NCBI GenBank assembly: GCA_910576935.1
Contig: CAJTKG010000012.1
Location: 7,206-71,205 of the forward strand
Source: an uncultured Muribaculaceae bacterium
GTDB lineage: Bacteria; Bacteroidota; Bacteroidia; Bacteroidales; Muribaculaceae
Length of the DNA stretch: 64,000 nt
Direction of reading: 5' to 3'
Shown: piece by piece, positions 51,851 to 60,456 of the stretch
Layout: every line of letters starts with the position of its first letter
Numbering within the stretch: position 1 is the first letter of the stretch
Position numbers and translations under genes: made by a program
The notes under the pieces: generated by a model
Database searches by the model: none
What the model was told of the DNA's origin: nothing
The model's input: the letters and a program-made list of their open reading frames with translations, nothing else

Positions 51851-52090
51851 TCGGCCTTTTCTTTCTTGTTGCCCGTGGAACAGGGATTTCACCTCTTGTT
51901 TTTATCAATGAGCCGATATGAAGCCTCGGTCTCGCGACTATCCTAAAAGCGAGATGTGGCAACGGCCTCCCGACTGTTGCTATAAAACAATGAATTAGTG
52001 AGTTATAACGACGATCGGGAGGCGGTCGTTCCATAGCGCCGAATCCGTGTTGGTCAATGTATTCTTATAGGCTGCCGGCGACATAAACAA
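51851..52090. other. Intergenic stretch with an imperfect inverted repeat
   Basis: Part of the 390-base gap 51779-52168. It lies upstream of the lysS promoter. GCCTCCCGA (51966-51974) and its exact inverse TCGGGAGGC (52016-52024) begin longer arms of about 21 bases that each end in TATAA/TTATA with a few mismatches between. Neither arm is inside a gene. The short frame at 51786-52034 has no recognisable content. Confidence 0.45.
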
Positions 52091-52131
52091 AGGCGCTGAG
52101 TCGAAATTGCTGCATTTTCGACTCAGCGCCT
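52091..52131 (-). terminator. Hairpin terminator after the barrel protein
   Basis: A 16-base-pair perfect stem (52091-52106 with 52116-52131) with a nine-base loop is followed on the minus strand by TTGTTTAT. It closes the C10 peptidase-barrel unit. Confidence 0.85.
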
Positions 52132-52168
52132 GTTAAATTGCTGTTGTAAAATTTATGACGCGCCGAAA

Positions 52169-52810
52169 TCAGAATCGATAGCCGACACTGATGCGTAGCT
52201 CACCCGGCTTCTCTGAATGTATTTCCGTCATGTCTCCGATACGTATCTTGTAGTTGATACCGACGCGTATTTTATTGATATCGGCAAGTACCCCTATGTT
52301 CCAGCCCCACTGTATTTTTTTTTCATTATTTTTACATATTTCCTCACCGGGCTCATTGGTAAATGACCCGTTGTCTTTGAGTTTGTACTTGTGGCTTTGG
52401 GCGAATATCCAGTCCATTTCCGGCCCGGTTACTATGCCGAGATTCCAGCCCGTACCATTTACAATGTCAAAACCAACGTTCGGTCGCAAGGCAAAAACCG
52501 AGCTTATTGAACGCATTTCTTCACGTTTTATGCCGGGCAAATATGCTTCGGCATTATTTTGATTATTGCGATGCCAACGCTGCGCTATTCCAACTTCCGG
52601 CAAAATAAAGAAGTGTGAGCCGAATTTATGTTTATAATTGGCAAACAGCTCCACACCACCGTAAGCAAAGATAGTTTCATCGCCCTTGAGCAGGCTACTC
52701 GACATCTCACCGGCCACACCGACAGCAAAATCACCGTTCCCTGCCTTGGTATATTGCGTGCAGCCTATAACTCCGACGACCGCAAGCATAAATAAAAATA
52801 GTCTTTTCAT
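52169..52810 (-). CDS. Small outer-membrane beta-barrel-like protein
   Basis: The 213-residue protein has a short signal (MKRLFLFMLAVVGVIGCTQ; Cys 17 may be a lipobox), then alternating strands with aromatic ends (FAVGVAGEMSSSLL, VELFANYKHKFGSHFFILPE, IRVGINYKIRIGDM) and a terminal GYRF, a typical outer membrane barrel ending. Function unknown. It begins 38 bases after the C10 peptidase gene, on the same strand, and both share a low GC content. Confidence 0.7.
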   Translation of the reverse strand: MKRLFLFMLAVVGVIGCTQYTKAGNGDFAVGVAGEMSSSLLKGDETIFAYGGVELFANYKHKFGSHFFILPEVGIAQRWHRNNQNNAEAYLPGIKREEMRSISSVFALRPNVGFDIVNGTGWNLGIVTGPEMDWIFAQSHKYKLKDNGSFTNEPGEEICKNNEKKIQWGWNIGVLADINKIRVGINYKIRIGDMTEIHSEKPGELRISVGYRF

Positions 52811-52848
52811 GTTATCATGGATTAATTGTTGAATTATTCAGGACTGAC

Positions 52849-54243
52849 TTAATTGTTGGGCTCGACAAATATTGCGTCGCTGGCCTTCCATGTTTCTGTT
52901 TTATCTGAGTTATTAAAAGTTATATGGTCTAAATGATAGAATCCGTCGTTAACGCCATACCATCCCCAATTTAAATAAAAATATACATGTCGGGCTGAAT
53001 AGACACGTTCTGAGGCTGCTATTTCATATTTTGTTGCGGTTGTAAAGGTCCAGATATCATCTATCACGTTGATTTGACTAATACTCATACCTCCTACGAC
53101 GATACGATGTTTGCCATTGTTTTCCAAACGCAAGAGAATGGGCTTCTGATCATGCATATATTTTTCCATTTTGTTGCGTACAGATGCACTGAGACTTTTT
53201 TCTTCATGGCAATTATAGCCCAACTTTTTCATATAGTTTATGCAATCTCCGGGCTCTACGCCGGTATTATCCAAGCCGTATTCAGCTTTCATACCTTTAC
53301 CCAAATCAGCAATGAGAAGTGCCGAGGCATCGGTTGCGTAGTTAAGTGCCATGTTATCCCAATCATATTTGGCGGGAAATCGATAATAGTACATTAATTG
53401 TCCACAAGCCACCGGGACGCATCCGGCGACTGCCTTTTTGCCATTAATTTCCTTACAATAAGCATTGAATCCGGCCTCCTGCCCCCATTTCGTTTTGATG
53501 AAAGTGTTATTATGATAAATATTTGAATCTCTTTCAGTTACATATGCACATTCTTCCCAATCAAAATTACGATAAGTTTTCTCGAGACCGTAATGTTGCA
53601 GTTGGGAATACCAATATTTCAAAGGATAAACATCCACGCCATCGTTTTTCCATTCCAGTAGTTTTTCACGTAGAATTTTCTGAGCAACAGTCCATTCATC
53701 TGAAGAATTTGCCGACATCGGGGCTATGGCCTCGGGGACGTTTTCGTTAGTCATCGAGGCCCAGATGCGTTGATTGATATGCTTTACAGAATCCTCTTGA
53801 TTGTCGGCGTTTTGTATAGCCTTGACCATATGGTCTTGCCAAATCTTTACACCGCTGTTTTCGGTAACGGCATACTGACCTTTAGTGTTCCAGGCAAGTA
53901 CGGGATTGATTTCTCTTTTCGCACTGACCACAACAAAGCCGCCGTTGTTGTCAAAATTGACAATGTAGAGGGCCGGCTCGCCGGTTTCGTCTTCGACCGT
54001 TGAAATGCTGTAATTTGAGGCGGACCGTCCTTTTTGAATGTCGCGGCCAAGTTGCTTCAGGGCTACTGTCGCCGCGTCATGCACGGTAACGCTATTTTCA
54101 TCGGGAGTGTCGATTTTGATTTCTTCGATTAAGTTTTTTTCGCCTTGGCTTGCCAAAGGAGAGTCTTCATCCTGACAAGCGCAGAAGAGCAATGACTGTG
54201 CTATGCAAAGCACCATTGCCAACATTTTGGTTCGCTTTTTCAT
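52849..54243 (-). CDS. C10 family cysteine protease (streptopain-like) lipoprotein
   Basis: The 464-residue protein has a lipoprotein signal (lipobox CAC, Cys about 24), a Spi-type propeptide domain (about 45-125, ALYIVNFDNNGGFVVVSAKR) and a C10 catalytic domain. The catalytic Cys lies in KKAVAGCVPVACGQLMYYYR (about residue 273), the His in GKHRIVVGGM and the Trp in YLNWGWYGVNDGFYHLDH. It cleaves extracellular or host proteins. The propeptide inhibitor and protease are in one chain. The gene is AT-richer than its neighbours, which suggests horizontal gain. Confidence 0.9.
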   Translation of the reverse strand: MKKRTKMLAMVLCIAQSLLFCACQDEDSPLASQGEKNLIEEIKIDTPDENSVTVHDAATVALKQLGRDIQKGRSASNYSISTVEDETGEPALYIVNFDNNGGFVVVSAKREINPVLAWNTKGQYAVTENSGVKIWQDHMVKAIQNADNQEDSVKHINQRIWASMTNENVPEAIAPMSANSSDEWTVAQKILREKLLEWKNDGVDVYPLKYWYSQLQHYGLEKTYRNFDWEECAYVTERDSNIYHNNTFIKTKWGQEAGFNAYCKEINGKKAVAGCVPVACGQLMYYYRFPAKYDWDNMALNYATDASALLIADLGKGMKAEYGLDNTGVEPGDCINYMKKLGYNCHEEKSLSASVRNKMEKYMHDQKPILLRLENNGKHRIVVGGMSISQINVIDDIWTFTTATKYEIAASERVYSARHVYFYLNWGWYGVNDGFYHLDHITFNNSDKTETWKASDAIFVEPNN

Positions 54244-54375
54244 GGTTAATCGGTTTTAAATAAGTTAATTATGAAATTGTTTGTCTACAATGACAGGGAG
54301 GATTGGCCGAGTTGGAATGATAAGGTTTCGCAATATAGGCAATATTTGTTAAATTCAAAAATATTTAACAATATT

Positions 54376-55566
54376 TTAATTATTTTTCTTGTTGCCGTAG
54401 ATGCGGTTGACTATGAGGGCGATGGCGCCGTCGCCGGTGACGTTGCAGGCTGTGCCGAAGCTGTCCATGGCTATGTAGAGTGCGATCATGAGGGCGTTGT
54501 CGGTGTCGCTGAAGCCGAGCATCGCCGACAGCACGCCGAGCGAGGCCATGATAGCTCCGCCGGGTACGCCCGGAGCGGCGATGATCGATATGCCGAGCAT
54601 CGCGACGAAGCCGGCAAACATCGGTGCGTCGTAGGGCATGCCGTGAGTGATCATGATGGCCATGGCGCAGGCTACAATCTTCATCGTCGAGCCCGACATG
54701 TGTATCGTGGCGCAGAGCGGCACGACAAATCCGGCTATATCGCGGTCGACGCCCATGGCTATGGTGCGGTTGAGGGTGACGGGGATGGTTGCTGCCGACG
54801 ACTGTGTGCCAAGGGCGGTGAAATAGGCCGGCATCATCGATGCGAGCGCCTTGAAAGGGTTGTTGCGGGCGAAGCAGGCGGCGATGCAGTATTGCAGTAT
54901 GAGCAGGACGACGTGGAGTATGAATATTATCACGATGATGCGGGCAAAAGTCGAGAGTATCGGGCCGACCTGTCTCGACGATGTCATAGACATGAAGATG
55001 CCGAAGATATAGACCGGGAGGAGGGGGATGATGACCCGGCCGATGACAAGGGTGATGATGCTGCGGAAGTCGTCGAGACCGCGTTGGAGGGCCGTTGTGG
55101 TCAGGCAGGCGGTGCCCAGACCGAGGACAAAGGCGAGGACAAGGGCTGTCATGACGTTCATCAGCGGTTCGATCTCGATGTTGAAGAAAGGCTCGAGCGA
55201 TTCGGCCGAAGTCTCGGCGGCGATGAAGCCGTCGGCGCCGATGAGCGACGGGAACGTGGTCGAGGCCGTCAGGTATGACAGCATCCCCGAGCCGAAGGTC
55301 ATGAGATAGGCTATCAAGGCGGTGACGACGAGCATCTTGCCGGCGCGCAGACCTATGTCGGCTATGGCCGGGGCGACGAAGCCCACGATGAGCAGGGGGA
55401 TGACAAAGCCGAGAAATTCGCCGAAGATGCCGTTGAAAGTCAGAAAACATCTGACGAGCCAGTCGGGGGCTATCAGACCGGCGCCGATGCCGGCGGCGAT
55501 GGCGATGATGATAAGGATAAGAAGATTGGGACGCGGTTTTTTGTTTGAGGTTTTATTGTTTTTCAT
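54376..55566 (-). CDS. Dicarboxylate/amino acid:cation symporter (DAACS)
   Basis: The 396-residue protein has about eight helices with the family motifs in both hairpins: ALGTQSSAATIPVTLN (first hairpin), CATIHMSGSTMKIVACAMA and APGVPGGAIMASLGVL (second), and MDSFGTACNVTGDGAIALIV at the end. It couples import of glutamate, serine or dicarboxylates to Na+ or H+. The start MKNNKTSNKK is chosen because the longer frame would run far into tatC; it overlaps the tatC end by 14 bases. Confidence 0.88.
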   Translation of the reverse strand: MKNNKTSNKKPRPNLLILIIIAIAAGIGAGLIAPDWLVRCFLTFNGIFGEFLGFVIPLLIVGFVAPAIADIGLRAGKMLVVTALIAYLMTFGSGMLSYLTASTTFPSLIGADGFIAAETSAESLEPFFNIEIEPLMNVMTALVLAFVLGLGTACLTTTALQRGLDDFRSIITLVIGRVIIPLLPVYIFGIFMSMTSSRQVGPILSTFARIIVIIFILHVVLLILQYCIAACFARNNPFKALASMMPAYFTALGTQSSAATIPVTLNRTIAMGVDRDIAGFVVPLCATIHMSGSTMKIVACAMAIMITHGMPYDAPMFAGFVAMLGISIIAAPGVPGGAIMASLGVLSAMLGFSDTDNALMIALYIAMDSFGTACNVTGDGAIALIVNRIYGNKKNN

Positions 55567-56377
55567 TTTGGGGAGATGATTGAGATAGAGATGCGGGTAC
55601 GAGGGCGGCGCTGAATTCCCACAGGCCGTAGAGTGGTATGAAGACGACGAAGAGAGTAAACGGGTCGCCTGTCGGAGTGACCAGTGCGGCGACAATGAGA
55701 AGCACGACGATGGCATGGCGGCGGAAGCGGCCGAAGAAACTGCGGGTTATCAGCCCCATCTTACCCAAAAGCCACGCCAGTAGCGGCAATTCGAAGACGA
55801 GGCCCATCATCAGCAGCAGGGTGAAGAAGTTGTCCATATATGAGTCGAGCGAGACGACGGCCTGTATGTGGTCGCTCAGACGATATTCGGCCAGAAATCT
55901 GACTGCCAGCGGGAAAACGAGAAAGTAACCCGTGGCGACGCCGAGGTAGAACATGAGGTTGCCGAAGACAAATGCTTTGCGGATGCCGCGTTTCTCATGC
56001 TCGTAGAGGCCGGGGGAGACAAATGACCACAGGAAATATATTATCACCGGGAAGCAGACGACCAGCGCGAGCCAGCATGTGGCCGACATGTGGGTGAAGA
56101 ACTGCGACGTCAGTTCGAGGCTGACGACGTTGACCTTGAAGTCGGGCGCCGTCGAGAAGTCGCCGAATATATCGCCGGCTTTTTCGGCGAGACTGTTGAT
56201 GAGGCCGTAAAGCGGAAAGCTGCCCGAGCACGGCGCCATTATCACTTCGTCGAATATCCGGGGCATCGCGGCGAAGGCGGCGATGCAGACAACGATATAC
56301 ACGGCGGCGATGCGCAGCAGTGTGCCGCGCAGGTCGTCGAGGTGGTCCCAGAATGTCATTTCGCTTTTGTCGGCCAT
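55553..56377 (-). CDS. tatC: Sec-independent translocase TatC
   Basis: The 274-residue protein has six helices and the TatC motifs MTFWDHLDDLRGTLLRIA (N-terminal), FFTHMSATCWLALVVCFPVIIYFLWSF-type core and FELPLLAWLLGKMG. TatC recognises twin-arginine signals and forms the translocon with TatA. It follows tatA by 34 bases and overlaps the symporter. Confidence 0.94.
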   Translation of the reverse strand: MADKSEMTFWDHLDDLRGTLLRIAAVYIVVCIAAFAAMPRIFDEVIMAPCSGSFPLYGLINSLAEKAGDIFGDFSTAPDFKVNVVSLELTSQFFTHMSATCWLALVVCFPVIIYFLWSFVSPGLYEHEKRGIRKAFVFGNLMFYLGVATGYFLVFPLAVRFLAEYRLSDHIQAVVSLDSYMDNFFTLLLMMGLVFELPLLAWLLGKMGLITRSFFGRFRRHAIVVLLIVAALVTPTGDPFTLFVVFIPLYGLWEFSAALVPASLSQSSPQNEKQ

Positions 56378-56411
56378 CGCTCAGAGATCTGTGTCAGAGA
56401 GAGTGGGGCGG

Positions 56412-56651
56412 TCAGTCGCGGTCTTTGCCCTTCGACGCGGCTGAGTCTTTGTCAGATTCGAGAGGTTTGTTCATTTCGTCCTTGGCTTCCTGAATGCCCT
56501 GCTTGAACGAATGGACGCCCTTGCCGAGGCCGCGCATGAGCTCGGGTATCTTTTTGCCGCCGAATAGCAGCAGTATGACAATCAGTATTATAATCCACTC
56601 CCAGCCTCTGAGATTGCCTAAAAACAGGGGGATGATAGTCAATGCGGTCAT
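56412..56651 (-). CDS. tatA: Sec-independent translocase TatA/TatE
   Basis: The 79-residue protein has one N-terminal helix (about 6-32; [20 protein letters not shown]), the hinge [20 protein letters not shown] and an amphipathic helix, then a charged tail. It forms the export pore with TatC. It lies 34 bases upstream of tatC. Confidence 0.92.
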   Translation of the reverse strand: MTALTIIPLFLGNLRGWEWIIILIVILLLFGGKKIPELMRGLGKGVHSFKQGIQEAKDEMNKPLESDKDSAASKGKDRD

Positions 56652-56723
56652 AGATAATGTCGGTTATTGCGGAAATTTTTCATTATTTGTCTGTAAAGAT
56701 ACGGCTTTTTCGCTAAAAATGCG

Positions 56724-56731
56724 TAACTTTG
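56724..56731 (+). promoter_or_regulatory. -7 box of fabD
   Basis: TAACTTTG, a full -7 match, 46 bases upstream of the start. No TTTG at the -33 distance is clear. Confidence 0.5.
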
Positions 56732-56777
56732 CCCCGTTTTTTAAGGAATATTCAAATATATAAATATAGATAAGACA

Positions 56778-57656
56778 ATGAAAGCTTATGTATTTCCCGG
56801 CCAGGGAGCGCAGTTTGTCGGCATGGGCAAAGACCTTTACGACAACAATCCCGAGGCCCGCGAGCTCTTTGAGCGCGCCAACGATATTCTCGGTTTCCGC
56901 ATCACCGATCTTATGTTTGCCGGCACCGATGAAGACCTGCGTCAGACCGCTGTCACTCAGCCTGCCATCTTCCTACACTCGGTGATTCTTGCCAAATCGC
57001 TGGGCACCGATTTCAAGCCCGATATGGTGGCCGGTCACTCGCTCGGCGAATTTTCGGCCCTCGTCGCCGCCGGCGCTCTGAGTTTCGACGACGGTCTTCG
57101 TCTCGTCGCCGCCCGTGCTCAGGCCATGCAGAAAGCCTGCGAGCTCAAACCCTCGACAATGGCCGCCGTCATAGCTCTTCCCGACGAGAAAGTCGAGGAG
57201 ATATGCTCGACAGTCGACGGTGTCGTTGTCTGCGCCAACTATAACTGCCCCGGCCAGCTCGTCATCTCGGGCGAGATCGAGGCTATCGACAAAGCCTGCG
57301 AGCTTCTCAAGGCTGCCGGTGCCAAACGTGCTCTCAAACTCAAGGTCGGCGGTGCTTTCCACTCGCCCTGTATGGAGCCCGCCCGTGCCGAACTCGCCGA
57401 AGCTATCGACCACACCGAGTTCAGCACTCCGACGTGTCCCGTCTATCAGAATGTCGACGCGCTGCCTCACACCGACCCCGCCGAGATCAAGGGCAACCTT
57501 ATCGCTCAGCTCACAGCGCCCGTGCGCTGGACTCAGTCGGTCAGGAATATGATTGCCGACGGCGCTACCGAGTTTGTCGAACTCGGTCCCGGCAAAGTGC
57601 TCCAGGGCCTCGTTGCCAAAATCGACCCGTCTGCCACGGTAAGCGGCATGCAGTAA
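56778..57656 (+). CDS. fabD: Malonyl-CoA:ACP transacylase
   Basis: The 292-residue protein has the GHSLGEFSALVAAGALSF nucleophile elbow (Ser), the Q/G motifs at FPGQGAQFVGMG, the Arg in ARAQAMQKAC and the GGAFHSPCM His. It moves malonyl from CoA to acyl carrier protein in fatty acid synthesis. It is a single gene with its own -7 box; a hairpin follows. Confidence 0.96.
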   Translation: MKAYVFPGQGAQFVGMGKDLYDNNPEARELFERANDILGFRITDLMFAGTDEDLRQTAVTQPAIFLHSVILAKSLGTDFKPDMVAGHSLGEFSALVAAGALSFDDGLRLVAARAQAMQKACELKPSTMAAVIALPDEKVEEICSTVDGVVVCANYNCPGQLVISGEIEAIDKACELLKAAGAKRALKLKVGGAFHSPCMEPARAELAEAIDHTEFSTPTCPVYQNVDALPHTDPAEIKGNLIAQLTAPVRWTQSVRNMIADGATEFVELGPGKVLQGLVAKIDPSATVSGMQ

Positions 57657-57699
57657 CGGATATATTTTTTTTAAATATATTATAGAGAGAAAACAAAGG

Positions 57700-57730
57700 C
57701 GCGGGCCGGCAGGTGATCTGTCGGCCCGCG
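57700..57730 (+). terminator. Hairpin after fabD
   Basis: A 13-base-pair GC-rich stem with one G-T pair (57700-57712 with 57718-57730) and a five-base loop. The right arm is not followed by a T-run, so termination strength is uncertain. Confidence 0.6.
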
Positions 57731-57860
57731 TTGCGTCCGGCAAGAACGCGCCGGAGTGTGGTGGATGAATTAAAAAATGCGATAAAATTGGCCAAAAATA
57801 GAGATGAATTGTGGTAATTGTGAAACGGTGCCGTAATTTAAAAAAATATAATGCGATTTG

Positions 57861-57893
57861 TTTGGATTTTTTTAAAAATGGTGGTTATATTTG
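57861..57893 (+). promoter_or_regulatory. Promoter of the small lipoprotein gene
   Basis: TTTG at 57861-57864, 21 bases, then TATATTTG at 57886-57893, a full consensus match. The start at 57923 is 29 bases downstream. Confidence 0.8.
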
Positions 57894-57922
57894 CGAATTA
57901 TTAATCCAATGTGCTCTGAATT

Positions 57923-58546
57923 ATGAAAACTATTAAATGTGCCATAGCCCTTTTTGCAGCCTTTTCTTTATTGTCGTGCGATAATGACAATGATGAGCCG
58001 ATTGACGGAGATGAATTTAAGGTTGTTGATATTATCAAAGGGGTTAAAGAAACTCTGGATGTAACGGTTGACGCGGGCGGCGAAAGTTTTATGCTTGAAA
58101 TGAACGGCGACGCGTTGCCAATCTTTTATTCCGAGTCTAAATTTGAATATGACGACATTGTCGAATATATAAACGACGAATGTATAAATCGCCTGAATAC
58201 TGATCCGAAATTTTCGGTATTGAGTGCTGACGAGTTTGTCGCAGGATATAATGCCGGGCATAAAGACGCCATGATTAAATCGGTAAATAATTTTTACGCA
58301 TCGTGGGTCGACGGTGTGCGGTCAACACCTCACTTGTTTGTGGGCGACGGTTCGCGCGGTGATGTTAAGTTTGACGGATTAAGATTTGTGCTGCGCCAAA
58401 CAACGCAGGGTAATATTATTCACTATGCTATGGAGATTTCAGCCGATCCTGAATTGTCCGGCAAAACCGTATATGTGCAGTTGGCGGTAAAAGACTATGG
58501 CGTATTCTCTTATTATCCTCTGATATTAATTGTGGATATCAAGTAA
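57923..58546 (+). CDS. Small lipoprotein, unknown function
   Basis: The 207-residue protein has a lipoprotein signal (MKTIKCAIALFAAFSLLSCD, Cys 19), an acidic linker (DNDNDEPID) and a mixed alpha/beta domain containing FSVLSADEFVAGYNAGHKD, HLFVGDGSRGDVKFDGLR and YVQLAVKDYGVFSYYPLIL. I do not recognise the family. It is AT-rich compared with fabD and has its own strong promoter and terminator. Confidence 0.7.
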   Translation: MKTIKCAIALFAAFSLLSCDNDNDEPIDGDEFKVVDIIKGVKETLDVTVDAGGESFMLEMNGDALPIFYSESKFEYDDIVEYINDECINRLNTDPKFSVLSADEFVAGYNAGHKDAMIKSVNNFYASWVDGVRSTPHLFVGDGSRGDVKFDGLRFVLRQTTQGNIIHYAMEISADPELSGKTVYVQLAVKDYGVFSYYPLILIVDIK

Positions 58547-58574
58547 CAGGCATTATCTGCCGGGATTTATATAG

Positions 58575-58615
58575 AGCTGTGTCTCGGCCGTGATGCCGTA
58601 GACACAGCTTTTTTT
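58575..58615 (+). terminator. Terminator after the small lipoprotein
   Basis: AGCTGTGTCT (58575-58584) pairs with AGACACAGCT (58600-58609) and is followed by a run of seven T. Confidence 0.85.
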
Positions 58616-58702
58616 GATAGCCGCAGCCTTATTTTAGGATTGACTTATTTATGGCTGTGAGTCTGGTGTTTATGATTTTGTTGAAAAATAATTGTAAAAA
58701 TA

Positions 58703-58735
58703 CTTGCAAAACTGATTGTTTGTATTGTAAATTTG
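58703..58735 (+). promoter_or_regulatory. Promoter of the capsid-portal cluster
   Basis: CTTG at 58703-58706 (three of four), 21 bases, then TAAATTTG at 58728-58735. The first gene starts at 58798. Confidence 0.65.
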
Positions 58736-58797
58736 CATTGTAAAAATTCACCAACACAGACACACACTATCATTTCTCATCAAATCTTTATCACTTT

Positions 58798-58983
58798 ATG
58801 GAAAACACAGATCAGACAACCAACCCGACGCCCGACATCGAGGCCATCAGACAAGAGGCTTATCAGCGCGGTAGAGACGACGCTTTGGCGGAGATAAAGG
58901 CCGTCAATGTCGCCGCCGAAGCCGATACCGCCGCGACCGATCCCATTGTGCTGTCGGATTACCGGAAGGGGTTTTGGGAGTAA
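58798..58983 (+). CDS. Small acidic-helical protein of the capsid-portal cluster
   Basis: The 61-residue protein begins MENTDQTTNPTPDIEAIRQE and is helical with a basic segment AYQRGRDDALAEIK, then a more disordered tail ending KGFWE. It is the first gene of the cluster, 159 bases upstream of the capsid gene. Its charge pattern and position would fit a scaffold fragment or a small structural protein, but no family is recognised, so this is inference. Confidence 0.6.
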   Translation: MENTDQTTNPTPDIEAIRQEAYQRGRDDALAEIKAVNVAAEADTAATDPIVLSDYRKGFWE

Positions 58984-59017
58984 AGCGCAATGCAAAATTC
59001 ATGATTCACAATGTACG

Positions 59018-59033
59018 GTTAAATGTGCAATGG
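59018..59033. repeat. Short word repeated inverted at 63827-63842
   Basis: GTTAAATGTGCAATGG here and CCATTGTGCATTTAAC at 63827-63842 are inverted copies with 14 of 16 matching positions. They flank most of the capsid-portal block. Confidence 0.45.
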
Positions 59034-59067
59034 CTATTTATGATTCATGAATTTTTGCAGGGGTTGA

Positions 59068-59137
59068 TTTTTCATTTTTCACTTTTCGTTTTTACTTTTT
59101 CATTTTTAATTCTTCACTATTAACTTTTTATTTTAAT
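59068..59137 (+). repeat. Degenerate heptanucleotide repeat (TTTTTCA-like, about ten units)
   Basis: The sequence divides without a break into ten 7-base units (TTTTTCA, TTTTTCA, CTTTTCG, TTTTTAC, TTTTTCA, TTTTTAA, TTCTTCA, CTATTAA, CTTTTTA, TTTTAAT) that end five bases before the capsid start codon. The units are T-rich, so the whole leader is almost pure pyrimidine with A at every seventh base. Confidence 0.8.
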
Positions 59138-59142
59138 CTGCT

Positions 59143-60447
59143 ATGTCAACAAAAATTATTCAAGGTGCTAATGGTGGCGCACTCGCTACGGGTGGTCCGG
59201 TGACAACTTCGATCGTCGACAGTGCGTCGCCCGGTTTGCTTACCAACACTATCGACGAGCGTATCGTCAAAGTAAGACCCATGTCTACACCTGTCGACCA
59301 GCTGTCGCGGTGCGGCGGTGCGCGTTCGTGCGGCTCGATGAAGGTAGAGTATTATGCCGTAGACACTAAAAAGACAGAGGTGTCGCTCTCTGAGGCTGCC
59401 GGCGGCAAGGCCGGCACACTTAAGGCGCCGGGCGTGGCGACTTATATCATCAAGACCGACGGCGATGAGCTTGTCGAGGTCTCCGAGACTCTGTTGCTGC
59501 CCGATCTGCAAGGTGTGTCTGACGACGGTAAATCGCAGGTAGGGCTGGTGCTCTATGTCGTCAGCAAGCCCGATGCCGGCGGTGTAGAGGTCGTTGCCGT
59601 CAACGGTATACCCGACACGGGCCGTAACGACGGATCGCGTTTACTGCCCTCGCTTACGGCGGGAATGCGTATAGTCAGGATGGGGCGTGCCGCGACAGAA
59701 CTCGATGTCCAGACGGCCCAGTTTGCCGCCTTGCCGGTGAAGACCGACAATTATTGTCAGATATTCAAGATGCAGGTCGAGGAATCGACATTCCACAAGA
59801 TTGCCGACAAAGAGATCGGATGGTCTTTCTCGGATCGCGAGGAGGCTGCCATCATCGACATGCGTCTGGGCATGGAGAAAAACTTTATATTCGGTACAAA
59901 ATCGGCGATTTTCGATCCTGTCAAACGTGAGACCGTCTACCTCACCGGCGGCATCTGGAATCAGACACCTCGCCAGACCACTCTTAACATCAAGACACCG
60001 ACAGAAGGCCGGCTTGTGACTTTGTGCCGCGAGGCCTTCACACAGAATGCCGGGTCGAAACGCAAGATACTCATCGCCGGCACAGGGATGGTCGAGGCTC
60101 TGAGCCGAATCGACTACGGCAAGGTCGTCACCGCAGGCGAGACCTTTGCCAAGTGGGGTATCGAATTCAAGGAGATACGCTCAAACTTCGGGTCGCTCTA
60201 TGTGCTCCACTCCGAGATTTTCGACCAATGCGGCCATGCGGACGACGGTTTCATTGTCGACCCCGATTATGTGACCAAATATGTCCACATGCCTTTCCAC
60301 GCCGAGAAGCTCGACCTGCGCCGCTCGGGTGTGCGCAACACCGACGCTGTGGTCATAACCGAGTGTTCATGCCTTGTACTGCGTTATCCTCAGTCGCATA
60401 TGCGCGTTATCGGTGTCACCGAAGATCCCGAGGAAGAGGAAGCGTGA
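59143..60447 (+). CDS. Predicted phage-type major capsid protein
   Basis: The 434-residue protein lacks a signal peptide and has a plan like SU10/HK97-fold capsid proteins: an N-terminal arm and a small domain (about 1-75), a beta-rich insertion with LYVVSKPDAGGVEVVAVNG (about 130-160), the segment YCQIFKMQVEESTFHKIADKE (about 205-225) leading into a long helix EREEA-like DREEAAIIDMRLGMEKNFIF, a GSKRKILIAGTGMVEALSRI segment, and DAVVITECSCLVLRYPQSHM at the end. Gene position beside a portal-like protein and a strong hairpin right after its stop support a high-expression structural gene. It is named from fold-pattern reading, not from a database match. Confidence 0.65.
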   Translation: MSTKIIQGANGGALATGGPVTTSIVDSASPGLLTNTIDERIVKVRPMSTPVDQLSRCGGARSCGSMKVEYYAVDTKKTEVSLSEAAGGKAGTLKAPGVATYIIKTDGDELVEVSETLLLPDLQGVSDDGKSQVGLVLYVVSKPDAGGVEVVAVNGIPDTGRNDGSRLLPSLTAGMRIVRMGRAATELDVQTAQFAALPVKTDNYCQIFKMQVEESTFHKIADKEIGWSFSDREEAAIIDMRLGMEKNFIFGTKSAIFDPVKRETVYLTGGIWNQTPRQTTLNIKTPTEGRLVTLCREAFTQNAGSKRKILIAGTGMVEALSRIDYGKVVTAGETFAKWGIEFKEIRSNFGSLYVLHSEIFDQCGHADDGFIVDPDYVTKYVHMPFHAEKLDLRRSGVRNTDAVVITECSCLVLRYPQSHMRVIGVTEDPEEEEA

Positions 60448-60456
60448 GAATCACAA

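Noticed and set aside
51786..52034. 82-codon minus-strand ORF upstream of lysS
   Set aside because: It crosses the lysS promoter, has no recognisable content and starts within the inverted repeat.
54271..55278. Plus-strand ORF of 335 codons opposite the symporter gene
   Set aside because: Its protein is a strongly acidic, Gly/His-rich shadow of the DAACS gene, without any recognisable motif, while the minus strand gives a clear membrane protein.
57700..57730. Hairpin after fabD as a small RNA
   Set aside because: It is a plain GC-rich stem at a gene end without its own promoter.
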